NCBI GenBank assembly: GCA_016110215.1
Contig: JADWQD010000007.1
Coordinates: forward strand, 372,001 to 436,000
DNA length: 64,000 bases
Source: Capronia americana
Lineage: Eukaryota > Ascomycota > Eurotiomycetes > Chaetothyriales > Herpotrichiellaceae
Direction: 5' to 3'
Below, in pieces: positions 53,145 to 64,000 of this stretch. Numbering within the stretch: the first letter of the stretch is position 1; each line of letters starts with the position of its first letter. The notes under the pieces were generated by a model. It saw nothing but the letters and a program-made list of their open reading frames with translations, had not been told where the DNA came from and searched no databases. The position numbers and the translations under genes were made by a program.

Positions 53145-54796
53145 GGGCGCGTTGAGTTGACCGACCGTGAGCTCGTGCATGTGGATTTCGACGTCTCTGC
53201 TGGATGACCTCTTGACGTATTCGACAAGACCGCTTCGTGTCGTGGACCGCTGGATAGCCGCTCGCTCGCACGCTATCTTCGTCTCCGCCGATTTCGCACA
53301 TGCTGTGACCTGACCTGAAACCGACTGGACCGCGCACAACATGGCATGCTTGAAACGTCTGCAAAAATGAACCGTGGACACCACATCGTGGCACCTTCTG
53401 CTTTGACCATCATCGTATGCTCAACTCGGCATTTCCACAGTTTCGGCACCTCGCACCGACCACTTTCTACGCGCAGACGTCCTCGTGGCGCATCGGTCAA
53501 TGCGCACTTCGCCTACAAACCCCCAAAAACCACTCTCGCTTGACAAGGAGCGAGAAACAACGTGATGAGATATATTCAATAACCAGACACGATGCGGGAC
53601 GGAGAGCGACGCTTTGATACTGATATTCGCTGCTCCAATGAGTGACCTAGTCTGGATTTCGGGTGACTTATGCTTTCGCGCGGACACTTTAGATGAGCCT
53701 CGATCCTCAATTCTCGGGGACGCAAGGCTGGAGAATTTTGTACGACGACGCGATGGGGGAAGCGAGCGGGGATGGAGACTGCGCTAGTTAGCACAGGGAT
53801 TAGCGCAACGAACAGGGATTAAAACAGGGAATGATCTCATCTGGATGGCGAGCGCCACAGCAAATTGGCGATCGGTGGCTGATTCCCAGCATCTCATAAA
53901 AGGCTGCTTCCGCGTCATTTCGCTGGCCTTCTTTTCTGTAGGCACAATTGAGATTATCGGATTGCCTCGTGGTGTCTCCCCCTCCCAGCTGTCCGCGAGC
54001 CCGCTGCGGGTGCTGCACCTGTCCGTCTACAATTGCCCGAGACGCGCCCGGCGGCAATGTTGTCGGGTTGCGTCCCCAGTCGGGACGGGTCTCTCGTAGC
54101 GCTGCCGCGGGATTCGGTGGCAGCTGGGAAGACGACGAGGCAAGCTGAAGAGGAACCTGCGCTGCCGTCTCATTTCCCGATGCGATCTTGTTTCAACTTC
54201 GAACTCCACGTGAGAGCGCGTGTCAGGCGTGGAAGTGGCTCGGATGAGACGGTTGGTGGGCGCTTCTTCGGCCTGGTGGCGCTGTTTCTGGGCTGCGCGC
54301 CAATGTTCGGCCTGGAAACATCGACCACCAGCCGATGTTCTTGCACCGCAGCATGTAGCAACTCTTTCGAAACCAGCCAATCTACAGTATTTCGGACGAG
54401 CCTCTTGTGACATGTTGCTGGTGTGTCTGCGGCGTGGGGCGGGGATCGCCTGGAGAAGCGGTACGTGCTCTTTCATTGTTCACTGCTGCTATTCTTATTG
54501 TCACCGTCCCGCACAATGCTTTACTCTTCACTTGGTTCTCATTGTCGACTCCTTCTGTGTTCTTTCGCGCCACGAATTTCCTTTGTTGCGCTCTTTAATA
54601 TCACTTTCTTTCGCATGTCTTGATGACTGCCTTTGTCACTTAACCCGCCGAGCGACTGTACCACTACCTGTTTGCGCGCTGTCCTTCCCGCCGAATCTTG
54701 CAAATTATCTTCCTGCAACCCTCCAACAGATCGGCAGCACGATCAAGAAACTTACTTGAACCTGATACCAGATAATCTTCTTTCGATTTCCGCACC
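53145..54796. other. Long PRM1 upstream region
   Basis: No gene is supported over 1.65 kb between two plus-strand genes. It probably includes a long PRM1 promoter and leader, with pyrimidine-rich sequence from 54480 to the ATG. Overlapping short frames on both strands at 53.8-54.5 kb show no domain. Confidence 0.4.
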
Positions 54797-56938
54797 ATGT
54801 CTGCCCCGTCGGCCTTCACGGCTGGCGCTTCTCCATCCATGCCTGCCGGCAGCCATGAGGTACGAGACTACTACTCCAACCAAAGCCCACCTCGGTCGCT
54901 ACCACACACTGCACCATCCGTCACACCCTACCTTGGCCTCCGGGCCCGTTTATCGCAAGTATGGATCAATCGATGGACCATCCTTCTCCTACTTGTCCTT
55001 GCTCGCACCCTTATCGCAATTGCTGGCATCGACGACAACCTGGCATCCGCGCGGCGCGAAGCTCTTTCGGCCTGTTCAGACGTTGAATCGATGGGCTCTG
55101 CCATGGCTTCCATGCCTCACTACATGTCTCAAGGCGTGAACGAGCTGGCTGCCACTGGTATTGAGAAATCGGTCAACGGCCTGATTCAGATGTCGACGAT
55201 GAGCGTGACCGCGATCGAGGAAATCGTGGTGTTTGTCATCGGGATGATGACCAACACCTACCTCTGCCTCATCACATTTGCCGTCAGCGGAAGCCTGCAC
55301 TCAGTCATTGGAGTTCTGGACTCGGCCCAAGATGGTCTCAACAAACTCACTCAAACTCTTGGAAAGGATTTGTCGGGCGCTGTCAACACTTTCGAGGACG
55401 CGTACAACAGTTTCATCGGCAAACTCGAGAGCTTCATCGCTTTCGGACAGACTGTGGACCAGCCGTCTCCGCTCAACCTGACCTCGGAGATGAACGCCCT
55501 GAAAAACCTGAAACTTCCAGGAAATCTCGATGCCGACCTCAAGAAACTTAACGGCTCAATTCCCACCTTCGATCAGGTGAAAAACTTTACCGAAAACATC
55601 ATCCGCCTGCCGTTCGAAGAAGTCAAGCAGCTCATGAACGAATATGTGGGCAACTACACCTTTAACCGATCTTTGTTTCCCGTTCCGCAGAAAGAGCAAC
55701 TCAGCTTCTGCAGTGACAACGACGGAATCAACGATTTCTTCGATGGCATGGTTGATCTTGCTGCTCTCGCACGCAGAGTCTTCATCGGGGTCCTCCTTTC
55801 TCTTGCAATCCTGGTCATGATCCCCATGGCGTGGCGGGAAATCAAGCGATATCGAAAAATGCAGGAGCGCAGCCAACTCATCAGCTCCGACGCTCAAGAT
55901 CCCATGGATGCCGTGTACCTGGTCAGCCGACCCTACACATCCTCCGCTGGCGTCAAGCTCTCCAAGACTTTCGAATCGCAGCGAAAGAGGGACTTGATCC
56001 GGTGGGTTGTCGCATACGCCACATCTGACGCCGCATTGTTCGTCCTTGCGCTGGCCATTGCCGGCCTGTTCTCCTGCGCCTGCCAAGCTATCCTACTTCA
56101 CTCTTTGGAGAAGGAAGTGCCAGACCTTACCAATCAAGTCGGAGCCTTCTCCGATAAGGTCGTTGCCTCACTCAACAACGCATCTGAGCAGTGGGCTATC
56201 ACCACCAACGCAGCCATCGAGGCCACGAACAAGGATATCAACCAAAACATGCTGGGTTGGGTCAACACGTCGACGACTGCGATCAATGATACGCTCGTTG
56301 CATTCGTCGACCAGACAACAAAAGTCCTCAACACCACCTTTGGCGGCACGATTCTGTACGACCCGATCATGGAAGTCCTCAATTGCCTCGTTCTGCTCAA
56401 GATCCAAGGGATCGAGAAGGGACTAACCTGGGTTCACGACAATGCGCATATCGACTTCCCCCTACTTGCGAATGACACTTTCAGCACAGGTGCTGTGGCC
56501 AGCCTAGCAGACTCCAGCAATCCTTCGGACTCGTTCCTTGCCAGTCCTGGAGACGCTGCGAGTGACAAGATCTCCTCAGCTGTCGCCAGATTCATCGATC
56601 AGCTGAAAGATGCCATTCGGACCGAAGCGATCATCTCAACCGTCATCTTGCTTGTCTGGCTTTTGGTTGTGTTCCTTGGCATTGCCCGAGCATTGATGCT
56701 TTGGTACGGCCGCGACAAGGTCCGAGGTGAAGGGGGCGCTCCGGCGTTCCCTTCGACTATGCCACCAGTCAATGACTTTCGCTCCGACCACCAGGACCGG
56801 TATACTGGATTTGTAGATATTCCGTTGAGCAACGTGAGCAAGAATAGGCCAATGTCGCCTGCTCCCGAATACAGTCCACCGGAAAAGTCTGTCGTACTTG
56901 AGGATGATTACCAGGATTCAAAGCTGGGATTCCGTTGA
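54797..56938 (+). CDS. PRM1: Plasma membrane fusion protein PRM1
   Basis: Single exon of 713 residues. Five hydrophobic segments fit the Prm1 topology: about residues 55-77 (WTILLLLVLARTLIAIA), 137-160 (VVFVIGMMTNTYLCLITF), 325-345 (VFIGVLLSLAILVMIPMAW), 410-435 (AALFVLALAIAGLFSCAC) and 610-640 (STVILLVWLLVVFLGIARA). Two large extracellular loops carry several NxS/T glycosylation sites and few cysteines. Prm1 acts at the contact zone of mating cells, where it promotes plasma-membrane merger and limits lysis; in filamentous fungi it also contributes to vegetative fusion and ascospore formation. It is expected to respond to pheromone signalling, but no promoter element is claimed here. The start ATG at 54797 follows a long pyrimidine-rich leader. 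Confidence 0.93.
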   Translation: MSAPSAFTAGASPSMPAGSHEVRDYYSNQSPPRSLPHTAPSVTPYLGLRARLSQVWINRWTILLLLVLARTLIAIAGIDDNLASARREALSACSDVESMGSAMASMPHYMSQGVNELAATGIEKSVNGLIQMSTMSVTAIEEIVVFVIGMMTNTYLCLITFAVSGSLHSVIGVLDSAQDGLNKLTQTLGKDLSGAVNTFEDAYNSFIGKLESFIAFGQTVDQPSPLNLTSEMNALKNLKLPGNLDADLKKLNGSIPTFDQVKNFTENIIRLPFEEVKQLMNEYVGNYTFNRSLFPVPQKEQLSFCSDNDGINDFFDGMVDLAALARRVFIGVLLSLAILVMIPMAWREIKRYRKMQERSQLISSDAQDPMDAVYLVSRPYTSSAGVKLSKTFESQRKRDLIRWVVAYATSDAALFVLALAIAGLFSCACQAILLHSLEKEVPDLTNQVGAFSDKVVASLNNASEQWAITTNAAIEATNKDINQNMLGWVNTSTTAINDTLVAFVDQTTKVLNTTFGGTILYDPIMEVLNCLVLLKIQGIEKGLTWVHDNAHIDFPLLANDTFSTGAVASLADSSNPSDSFLASPGDAASDKISSAVARFIDQLKDAIRTEAIISTVILLVWLLVVFLGIARALMLWYGRDKVRGEGGAPAFPSTMPPVNDFRSDHQDRYTGFVDIPLSNVSKNRPMSPAPEYSPPEKSVVLEDDYQDSKLGFR

Positions 56939-58862
56939 CGACACCGCAGCAAGCACGGGTTTATTTGACGAGGGTTGAGAATGAAATACGAGATTGAGGT
57001 TGCAATTGAGGAAAACACAGTGAGAAATAAGAATCAATACTCCATCATCATGAGCCGATATCCACCTGCTTTGCACTGGACAAACATGGCCAGAGTTGCC
57101 ATACAGTGGAGAGCAAACGAGACATCTGTGGAGAACAATGGAATTCCGATCGAAAACATGACCGCGATGTACGGGCGCACATACGGGTGGCATTGGTATT
57201 GTGCGCTGTGATGTTGAATGATGAAATGCTTTGTGGAGGAAACGTTGTCTTCTCTGTTCTGGACAACAAACCGCCCGGCACCGGATCGACAAAGGCACCG
57301 GGCCATCTTATCACGCCGAAGAACAAAGAAGACTGTTTCCCTCAAGGTCAACGACTGAGGGACTAGAGTTCCTTCCCTGCCCGTGAGTACTTCCCCCAAA
57401 CTTGTGCCCTGTTCCCTGGTCTTCTTCTCGTCCCGATAACAATCATGGATACTAACGGCGAGGCAGCTTCTCCGGTGGCACAGCTTGGTTCTTTCTTCCC
57501 CCGGTTGAAAGATACCTTGTTTGTTTCTCCGCCGACCTTTCGATAGCCCTCGATCCCCAGAGTGGCTGTCGCGCCTGGCCCCTCGTGCGGCCAGGTGTCA
57601 AGCAAGGCCTCGGTGCCGCGATCAGGCACTGTGCCATATTATCGCAGCCGGAGTCGCGTGATGGAGTGGAATCATAAGTCCTTACGATCTATATGCTGTC
57701 TGCCTTGCTGCAGGTGGCATCTCGGGGACGAAGCAGGTTTTGTACGGGAATGCTCTGGGATCCACTGGTTTAGAGCCCCCTTCATCCCCATCGTGGGATG
57801 TTGTTGTGTGGCTCTTCCAACCCGGACCATTCTCTGCTTGTCGAGCTATGGACTCGAGGGATATCTCATGGTTGTCGCGATTTGTGCGTGGGTGTCGAGA
57901 CCCTCGTCCGCGGTCGCTGTCCCGTCTTTTCAGCCTGTCGTCTCGCGAGATTCACGTCTCAGCCGTGGCCGCTGTCTCTTCGCCGATCTTCGGAGAGGTT
58001 GGATTCAGTCGACTTCGGTGGAGGGGACAGGCCGGAGAGGGAACGGGCTCCAACCCGGATGAGTTCGCCTTCGAAGTGGGCATCCGACCTGTGTCCTTCT
58101 GTCCCCCACGACACTGTGCTTCAATCAACGGTCTGCTCGTTACGCATATCATCTCGAGCAAACTAACTACACGGTCGAATTGTGGGAAAAGGAGGTACGC
58201 AACAGGCCGGGAATCCGCTTTGGAGAAGGTTCGCCTCTCTACATGCTTCTGGTGGATCACTTTCCAGCATGCAGATTTTGACCCACCGGTATGCAGAGGT
58301 ATGTGTTGAGACGGACGGACTTGTGGCTTGCCCGAGTCAACCAAACACCCCCTTGTCTTCCGAGAAAAAAAAGCCGTGGGCTGGGGTCTGAGATCTATCT
58401 ATCTATCTATTTGGACGGGTTGTCATTTATGGATCGCAAAAGATAGCCCACCATACCAAGTTAGTTGGTTAGGTAGATGCCAATATCCAGATTCTAGCCT
58501 GACAAATACGTGAAGGTTGCTTGTTCCGTGCCTATCGACATGAACAGTTAAGGAATGTAGACCATAAGCTGCTGTCGTGGTCATAGTCGTAGTCATGGTC
58601 GTGCTTATGCTCGTTCTCCCATTCCACAGCCGCGCGTTGTCTATTGGGCTATCAAGTTTCGGCCTACTAGCATTTATCATAGCCGGCTTGTGTCGCGATT
58701 AGGATCGAGATCAGGATCAGGACATAACATGTTTTTACTAGACGGGTGAATTGGGATATGAACATAGATGGGATATGCATATGTGATTACGGCTCGGTTA
58801 CGAAGACCTCTGCATATATACATGCATACATACAACATATGTGCCTGCCCCGTTGGCCATTC
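56939..58862. other. Convergent 1.9-kb gap with microsatellites
   Basis: No gene is supported between the PRM1 and GH130-like 3' ends. Simple repeats include (TCTA)n near 58390-58408 and GTC/GTA-type triplets near 58565-58610. A plus-strand frame at 57740-58309 has no recognisable domain. Confidence 0.4.
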
Positions 58863-60083
58863 TCAAGGCTGGACATCAGCGATGGCAACGCCCAATTCGC
58901 TATCTCCCTGGCCTGCATCGTCTTGTTAGCCATTGTGGCGAGCACGATTGGGGGTCTTCCAAATTAACAGGAACTTACCAAAATACAAGAACCACTTCCC
59001 CTTGAACTGCACGAGCCCTTCGGCAAAGACGACCTGGTCGACCTGGCCTTGCTGCTCGTTGCCCGCCTCGGGAATCAGGATGGGTCTCTCCAACCGGGCG
59101 ACAGGCCCGTCCCTCAACGCGGGCTGATACGTCGCGCCGTCGTCACTGGCGTTCAGAGTCGGCCGGAAGGCGCCGGACGGGTCGATCAGCATCTGGCCCA
59201 CCGAGTACTGGTTCTGGGGGTATCCGACGCGGCCGGTGGTCATGCCGTTGTAGACGAGCAGCCACTTGCCGTCGCGGGTCTTGATCGGCGCGGGGCCCGG
59301 CTCGATCAGCCGGTTCTCCCACGGATTGACGGGCCCGGCGAAGTAGTTGTCCGGCGGGAGGGCCGTCCAGTTCACCATGTCGCGCGAGGTGGCGTGGTAG
59401 AAGAACGAATCCCCAAAGTACATGTGGTACAGGCCGTCGGCGGTCGGTTCGGCCACGATGGCGCCGGACTTGGTGTGGTTGAGGCGCGGCGAGGGCACGT
59501 CGATGTCGCTGTACGCCACGTCCTGGAAGCCCGGGAACAGGGGCGGGTGTTTGGTCCAGTGCAGCAGGTCCGTCGACGTCGCCAGGCAGAGCTGCGCCGT
59601 CACGTTGTCAAAGGCCGTGTACGTCATGTAGAACGTCCCGTTGACGCGCACGAGACGCGGGTCCTCGGTCCCGCCGATCTGCTCCCACGGCTCGGTCGCG
59701 GACACGATCGGCCGGTCCAGGCGCGTGAAGCTGACGCCGTCGGTCGACCACGCGAGCCCGATGGATGATGTCTTGGTCGCGTTCTGCGCGCGGTAGAGAA
59801 GGAAGATGGTCTCGTCCAGCACAATCGCCGTCGGGTTGTACAGGAATGCCGACTCCCAGTTGGCCGCCGGGTTGGGCGTCAAGATGGGATTGCCGGCATA
59901 TTTGTTGAACGGCGCGATCGGGAAGATCGGCGCCGAGTAGTTGGCCGTGTTCAGCCTGGTCGACGTGGTGATGTTGAAGGGCAGGATCGATGCCGATTGC
60001 TGTGCAAGGAGGCACGGTGCGTAGATGGCGAACACGACGATGCAAAGCAGCAGCTGGCGAAGGCTGACGGGGGAATGCGCCAT
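58863..60083 (-). CDS. Secreted GH130-like glycosidase/phosphorylase
   Basis: There are two exons, 60083-58979 and a short last exon 58912-58863, with a 66-nt intron (GTAAGT to GATGCAG), giving 384 residues. The ATG at 60083 is chosen because it leads directly into a signal peptide (LLLCIVVFAIYAPCLLA); the frame is open further upstream. The body is a five-bladed beta-propeller type with GTEDPRL near residue 140, the hallmark of GH130. DVPSPRLNHT, WENRLIEPGPAPI and the tail YFGQGDSELGVAIADV, completed only by the last exon, match the family. GH130 members are mostly mannoside phosphorylases or hydrolases. A secreted form is more likely a hydrolase, because extracellular phosphate is scarce; that is inference. 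Several NxS/T sites are present. The gene is markedly GC-rich. Confidence 0.85.
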
Positions 60084-60449
60084 TGCGAAAACTCGGACAG
60101 ACAAACCTGGTGGACTTACGAGTCGTACTTGGACTCCTCTACCGAGTAGTGCCATTATATATATACTCATCCTAATCCTGCTGGATTGCCGTCGTCAGTG
60201 GCGTGCAGCGCGACGTTGCAACGACCGACAGATGGGAATATCGTGAAAGGTAAAGATCACCGAGGTCGTCATTCCTGTTGTGACTCGCCCTCGCAGATGA
60301 GGCATCACGACTCTCGGAGGGGGGAGAAACAGGCCAATGCGTCGGGAAAAAGGTCGGGCATAAAGCATAAGCGAGTGCGGGGGAATTCCAGGGCAGGGAT
60401 GAGCGATGAGCATGCTGAGTATGTATCCTAGGGTGTATGTACGACGTAC
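60084..60449. other. GH130 promoter / MGS1 3' end
   Basis: No gene is supported in this short tandem gap. A TATATATATA-like stretch at about 60155-60165 lies roughly 75 bp upstream of the GH130 ATG and may be its TATA box. Confidence 0.4.
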
Positions 60450-62180
60450 TCAACCGTTCCCCTTTCTGACGGGTCCATCTCCAATCTCTCGCTTCATCTC
60501 CTCGTCGACGTCTTCATCCACCTTGTCGCCCAGGTCCTGGTCCTCAAGAAATCGCCTTCCCCTCAACGCCGCAGGCATGTACTCCTGCTTGACCCTGCCA
60601 TCCACATAATCCGGATTGTATTTGTACTCTGTGCCGTAGCCCAATTCCTTCATCAGTCTCGTCGGCGCATTCCTCAGATGGATCGGGACAGGTAAACCGG
60701 CCACGCCTGGTTCTTGCAATGCATCCATGACATTGGCCAGGCCCCTGTACGCCCTGGTCGATTTGCGGGCGAAACATAGAGCAACAGTGACATGTGCAAG
60801 GTTGATTCTGCATTCCGGCATCCCGATCTTTTCGCACGCCGTGTACGCAGCCGTGGCGAGTGGCAGCAAGCTGTTGTCCGCCAGTCCAACGTCTTCCGAG
60901 GCAACCACGATCATTCGCCTCGCTATGTACAGCGGGTCCTCGCCACTTTGCAGCATCCGGGCGAGGTAGTACAGCGCCGCATCTGGGTCGGAGCCGCGTA
61001 CTGATTTGTGAAACGCCGAGATGGTGTCGTAGTGCTGATCCCCTGCACGGTCGTAGACCAAAGTCTTTGTGAGGGATTGTTTCAGAGCCTCGATGGTCAT
61101 GTTTGGCCGCGTGGAGAGGTCCATGGCTAGTTCGAGGAGATTGAGGGCCGTGCGGGCGTCACCGTCCGCGAAGGCGGCGAGGTACTTGATCAGCTCGTCG
61201 TTCACCAGCTCGGAAGGGTTGTAATTGTCCCGTTGAGATTCGAGCGCCCGATTTAGGATGGAGCAGATATTCTCGTCCGTCAGCTTTTGTAGGGTGAATG
61301 TGCGACATCGCGACAGCAGGGCATTCTGGACTTTGAAACTGGGGTTCTCCGTCGTGGCGCCAATGAGCGTGACGTGCCCTGCCTCGACGGGACCTAGGAA
61401 GACGTCTTGCTGGCTCTTGCTGAACCGGTGTATCTCGTCACAGAAGATTATGGTCTTTCTGCCACTCAGGGACAGTTCGCTTTTCGCTTCGGCGAAGATC
61501 TTCTTGCACTCCCCCACGCCTGAGCTCGTCGAGTTGATCTCGACGAAACGGCTTCCCACCATGTTTGCGATGACTCGTGCGATCGTCGTCTTCCCTGTTC
61601 CGGCACCGCCCCAGAGCACCATGCTCGGTACACGGTCTTGTTCGATAAGGCCTCTCAGCACCCCGTTCGGGCCCACGAGATCTTGTCCACACACATCGTC
61701 GAGTGTCCTCGGGCGCATGCGTTCGGCGAGAGGAGCTACCTTATCGAAGGCATTTTGTTTGGGCTTCTTGAATGGTGGTGCTTGGCTATCGGCCGTACCG
61801 TTCTGATGCGAAGATATATCCTTGCGGTTGGCTGGTGAGCCCTCGTCTTTGGACTGCGTCGAGGAGTAGGCTTCAAACGACCGCTTCACCGCGGTCGGTC
61901 TAGGTTCACTGGGAGAAGGGAGAGGTTGGCTAGATGAGAAGAAGGAAAATGCATCGCGCTGTTTGGCGGCTGGTGTCTTGAAGGATTTCGCGGCGCTCGG
62001 AGTCGATGCATTGGTTTCCTGCTCGATGTACTCGGTACAATTGGAGTCGATGTGGTCATTGATGGTTGTTTGTTTGACAGACTTGCCGCAGATGGGGCAC
62101 GCGACCATCATTGGCGCTACATAGCTCGACCCAGGCTGTTCGATCAGTGGCGGCAGTAAAGTAGAACGCCGCCAATACAA
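60450..62180 (-). CDS. MGS1: AAA+ ATPase MGS1 (WRNIP1/RarA)
   Basis: Single exon of 576 residues, or 553 if the Met at 62111 is used; relatives usually begin close to the zinc finger, so the shorter start is possible. A UBZ4-type ubiquitin-binding zinc finger, CPICGKSVKQTTINDHIDSNC, is at about 28-48. A disordered linker with a bipartite-like basic stretch follows. The AAA+ core has Walker A WGGAGTGKTT near 192, Walker B IIFCDEIHRF near 247 and sensor 1 IGATTENPSF near 277, then the conserved MgsA C-terminal domain with the REV-like SEDVGLAD segment. The protein acts at stalled replication forks with PCNA and ubiquitin signalling. It is divergent from the translesion polymerase gene, with 162 bp between the start codons. 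Confidence 0.95.
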   Translation of the reverse strand: MYWRRSTLLPPLIEQPGSSYVAPMMVACPICGKSVKQTTINDHIDSNCTEYIEQETNASTPSAAKSFKTPAAKQRDAFSFFSSSQPLPSPSEPRPTAVKRSFEAYSSTQSKDEGSPANRKDISSHQNGTADSQAPPFKKPKQNAFDKVAPLAERMRPRTLDDVCGQDLVGPNGVLRGLIEQDRVPSMVLWGGAGTGKTTIARVIANMVGSRFVEINSTSSGVGECKKIFAEAKSELSLSGRKTIIFCDEIHRFSKSQQDVFLGPVEAGHVTLIGATTENPSFKVQNALLSRCRTFTLQKLTDENICSILNRALESQRDNYNPSELVNDELIKYLAAFADGDARTALNLLELAMDLSTRPNMTIEALKQSLTKTLVYDRAGDQHYDTISAFHKSVRGSDPDAALYYLARMLQSGEDPLYIARRMIVVASEDVGLADNSLLPLATAAYTACEKIGMPECRINLAHVTVALCFARKSTRAYRGLANVMDALQEPGVAGLPVPIHLRNAPTRLMKELGYGTEYKYNPDYVDGRVKQEYMPAALRGRRFLEDQDLGDKVDEDVDEEMKREIGDGPVRKGNG

Positions 62181-62342
62181 ATGTTGGGAGAGACGAGCGC
62201 GTCGGGCGCGTAGAGTGAAATCCCCGCCCGCGACGAGGCTGAGCTTCCGACCGAGGCTACCCAGCTACCATCCTTCTTTCTAGTCATCATTTTCACGAAA
62301 CGCAGCTTCTCAGACTATACAGACTACCATGAGCCTGTTGAT
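62181..62342. promoter_or_regulatory. Bidirectional MGS1 / Y-polymerase promoter
   Basis: Only 162 bp separate the two start codons, so both promoters must overlap here. The region is GC-rich on the MGS1 side (CGCGTCGGGCGCG near 62198) and pyrimidine-rich on the polymerase side. No TATA box is clear. Confidence 0.55.
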
Positions 62343-64000
62343 ATGCAGAGAGCTCGCGGCCTGCACCGAAATGACGAACGCCTCATAATCCACTTCGACT
62401 ATGACTGCTTCTACGCGTCTGTCGTCGAGAATGAGAACCCCGCGCTGAAGTCGGTGCCGCTGGCCATCCAGCAGAAACAGATCGTCGTGACATGCAATTA
62501 TGAAGCGCGGCGACGAGGCCTTCGGAAACTGCAGCTCATCACCGAAGCCAAGAAAGTCTGCCCGGAAGTTGTCATCGTCCTAGGCGAGGATTTGACTCGA
62601 TTTCGTGACGCTTCCAAGGAGCTGTACAACTTCTTGCGGGAGTCCATATGGAGCGGGAGAGCAGAACGGCTGGGCTTCGACGAAGTCTGGTACACGCACC
62701 CGCCCAAAGACCTTGCATTATGCTGATAGCTTTGCAGGCTAGATTGCAGCGACATGGTGAACTACAACCTGGGCATCCTCAATCGCCACGATCTTGCTCA
62801 CTCCTTCTTCTGCCTGAGCAAGGATGATCCTACCGTTGGCTTCGAGTACGACGCATCGAATTTTTTCGGACCTACCTATCCCCCAAACGGCACCCTCCAG
62901 CTCTCGGAGCAGGACGACGAACTGCGACTGCGGCTGGTGCTTGGAAGTCATCTTGCCCGGCACCTTCGTCACGAACTAGAGTCCCGGATAGGATACACCG
63001 CCACTGTTGGGATTGCTACGAACAAACTGTTGTCGAAGTTGGTCGGCAATGTGAACAAGCCCAAAAATCAAACAACCGTCATACCTCCTTACGTTCCCGT
63101 GGGGAGCCCTGAGGCAACAGTCACTCAATTCCTTGACGGGCATGAGATTGGCAAGATACCCGGAATCGGGTTCAAGCTGGCCCATAAAATCCGTGGTCAC
63201 GTTCTTGGTTCTGACACAGCTTTTCGCGAGGATCTGGTGTACGGGCAGACGAAGGAATCCGTTACCGTGCTCGATGTTCGCTCGTATCCTGGAATGGGGC
63301 CTGAACTCCTGGAAGAGATCCTTAGTGCGACGGGCTCCCCAAAAGGTATTGGCGGAAAGACGTGGGAGCTCATACACGGCGTCGATGACACAGAGGTCGC
63401 CAAGGCGAAGCGTGTTCCGTCTCAGATCAGTCAGGAGGACTCGTTTGCGAAGTACTTGCGCACCTTCGACGAGGTCAAGAAGCAGTTGCAACTTCTCGGC
63501 GAACGCCTTATTCGGCGCATGCAAATGGACCTTCTCGAAGATGAAGACGAAGGCGAAGACGGCCATGGCACGGACTCACGGCGTCGTTGGATGGCTCACC
63601 CACGTACTTTACGGTTGTCAACCAGACCCCGTCCTCCACCGGGTCCAGATGGCGTACGAGCTAGGGCCTCCAACCGCATCTCTCGCTCAGCACCTATGCC
63701 TAACTACGTTTTCAATCTCCACGAGCCATCCTCCGCTCTGGCCAACAGACTGGTCGAGGAAGCATTGGTGCCAATGTTTCGAAAACTCCATCACGAAAAG
63801 GTTGGCTGGAATTTGAGCTTGATCAATATCGCCGCCACGAACATGGCAGAGACGGCGGCTGAAAGCAAAGACAGTGCAGGCCGCGATATTGGGAGGATGT
63901 TCCGGCGGCAGGACGAGGTACTGAAAGACTTCAGAATCACGGTTGAGCCGGACCGTGTCGACGACGATTCGACCTGCGCCAAAGACTTCGTGGTTGAACA
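62343..64000 (+). CDS. Y-family DNA polymerase (iota-like), right end cut
   Basis: Exon 1 is 62343-62689 and exon 2 runs from 62738 to the window edge, with a 48-nt intron (GTACAC to TTTGCAG). The visible part is about 536 residues with no stop. The catalytic residues are present: Asp in HFDYDCFYASV at residues 19-21, and Asp-Glu in GFDEVWLDCSDMV at 113-114, formed across the splice. The fingers, palm and thumb continue through TVGIATNKLLSKL and the helix-hairpin-helix IPGIGFKLAHKI. The little-finger domain starts near QEDSFAKYLRTFDEV. This is a translesion polymerase copying past damaged bases. Similarity of layout suggests the iota-like fungal group rather than Rev1, eta or kappa. The C-terminus, which would carry PCNA or ubiquitin-binding motifs, lies outside the window. 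Confidence 0.9.

Noticed and set aside
57740..58309. Plus-strand 189-residue frame
   Set aside because: Random-looking composition and no motif, in a convergent intergenic region.
59049..59768. Plus-strand 239-residue Arg/Val/Gly-rich frame
   Set aside because: Antisense of the GC-rich GH130-like gene.

Overview
This is nuclear DNA from a filamentous ascomycete (Pezizomycotina). The signs are many short introns (about 46-77 nt, mostly GT-AG, two GC-AG), a Zn2Cys6 regulator with a Fungal_trans_2-type body, and fungal genes such as PRM1 and a PtaB/Adn1-like LIM-binding regulator. I cannot name the species. No rRNA, tRNA, CRISPR, prophage or bacterial-type operon is visible. All exon joins are read by eye from splice motifs, reading phase and family similarity; none is backed by transcripts.

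Left third (about 0.3-15.1 kb): an accessory block of catabolic-type genes. In order it holds a flavin monoamine oxidase (+), a Rid/YjgF imine-deaminase-family protein (+), a Zn2Cys6 regulator (-), a Baeyer-Villiger-type flavin monooxygenase (-), a GDA1/CD39 nucleoside phosphatase with a one-base frame break (-), an amino-acid/choline/GABA-type permease (+) and a ten-exon amidase-signature hydrolase (-). Import, amide cleavage, amine oxidation, imine clean-up and a local regulator sit side by side. This suggests an amide/amine catabolic cluster, but the substrate is unknown.

Decay zone (about 15.2-24.4 kb): reading frames are broken and the gaps hold inverted repeats. It contains an AsaB/CmcJ-like oxidoreductase with a frameshift, a TPR gene that looks like a deleted remnant of a hydrolase-NTPase-TPR protein, a major facilitator pseudogene with an in-frame stop, and a CorA-like membrane protein whose frames do not join. 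Four imperfect inverted repeats (15.47, 15.80, 19.80 and 22.32 kb) look like MITE-type or hairpin elements.

Gene-poor stretch (24.4-29.2 kb): a single small cysteine-rich secreted protein and simple repeats.

Right half (29.2-64 kb): mostly conserved housekeeping genes with intact frames. These are the PtaB/Adn1-like regulator, RVB1, mitochondrial ribosomal protein bL28m, a FrnE/DsbA-like oxidoreductase, a SNF2 ATPase, xanthine dehydrogenase, an unrecognised protein with a C-terminal Cys/His cluster, a three-KH RNA-binding protein, PRM1, a secreted GH130-like protein, MGS1/WRNIP1, and a Y-family DNA polymerase cut by the right edge. MGS1 and the polymerase, both linked to DNA-damage tolerance, are divergently transcribed from about 160 bp.
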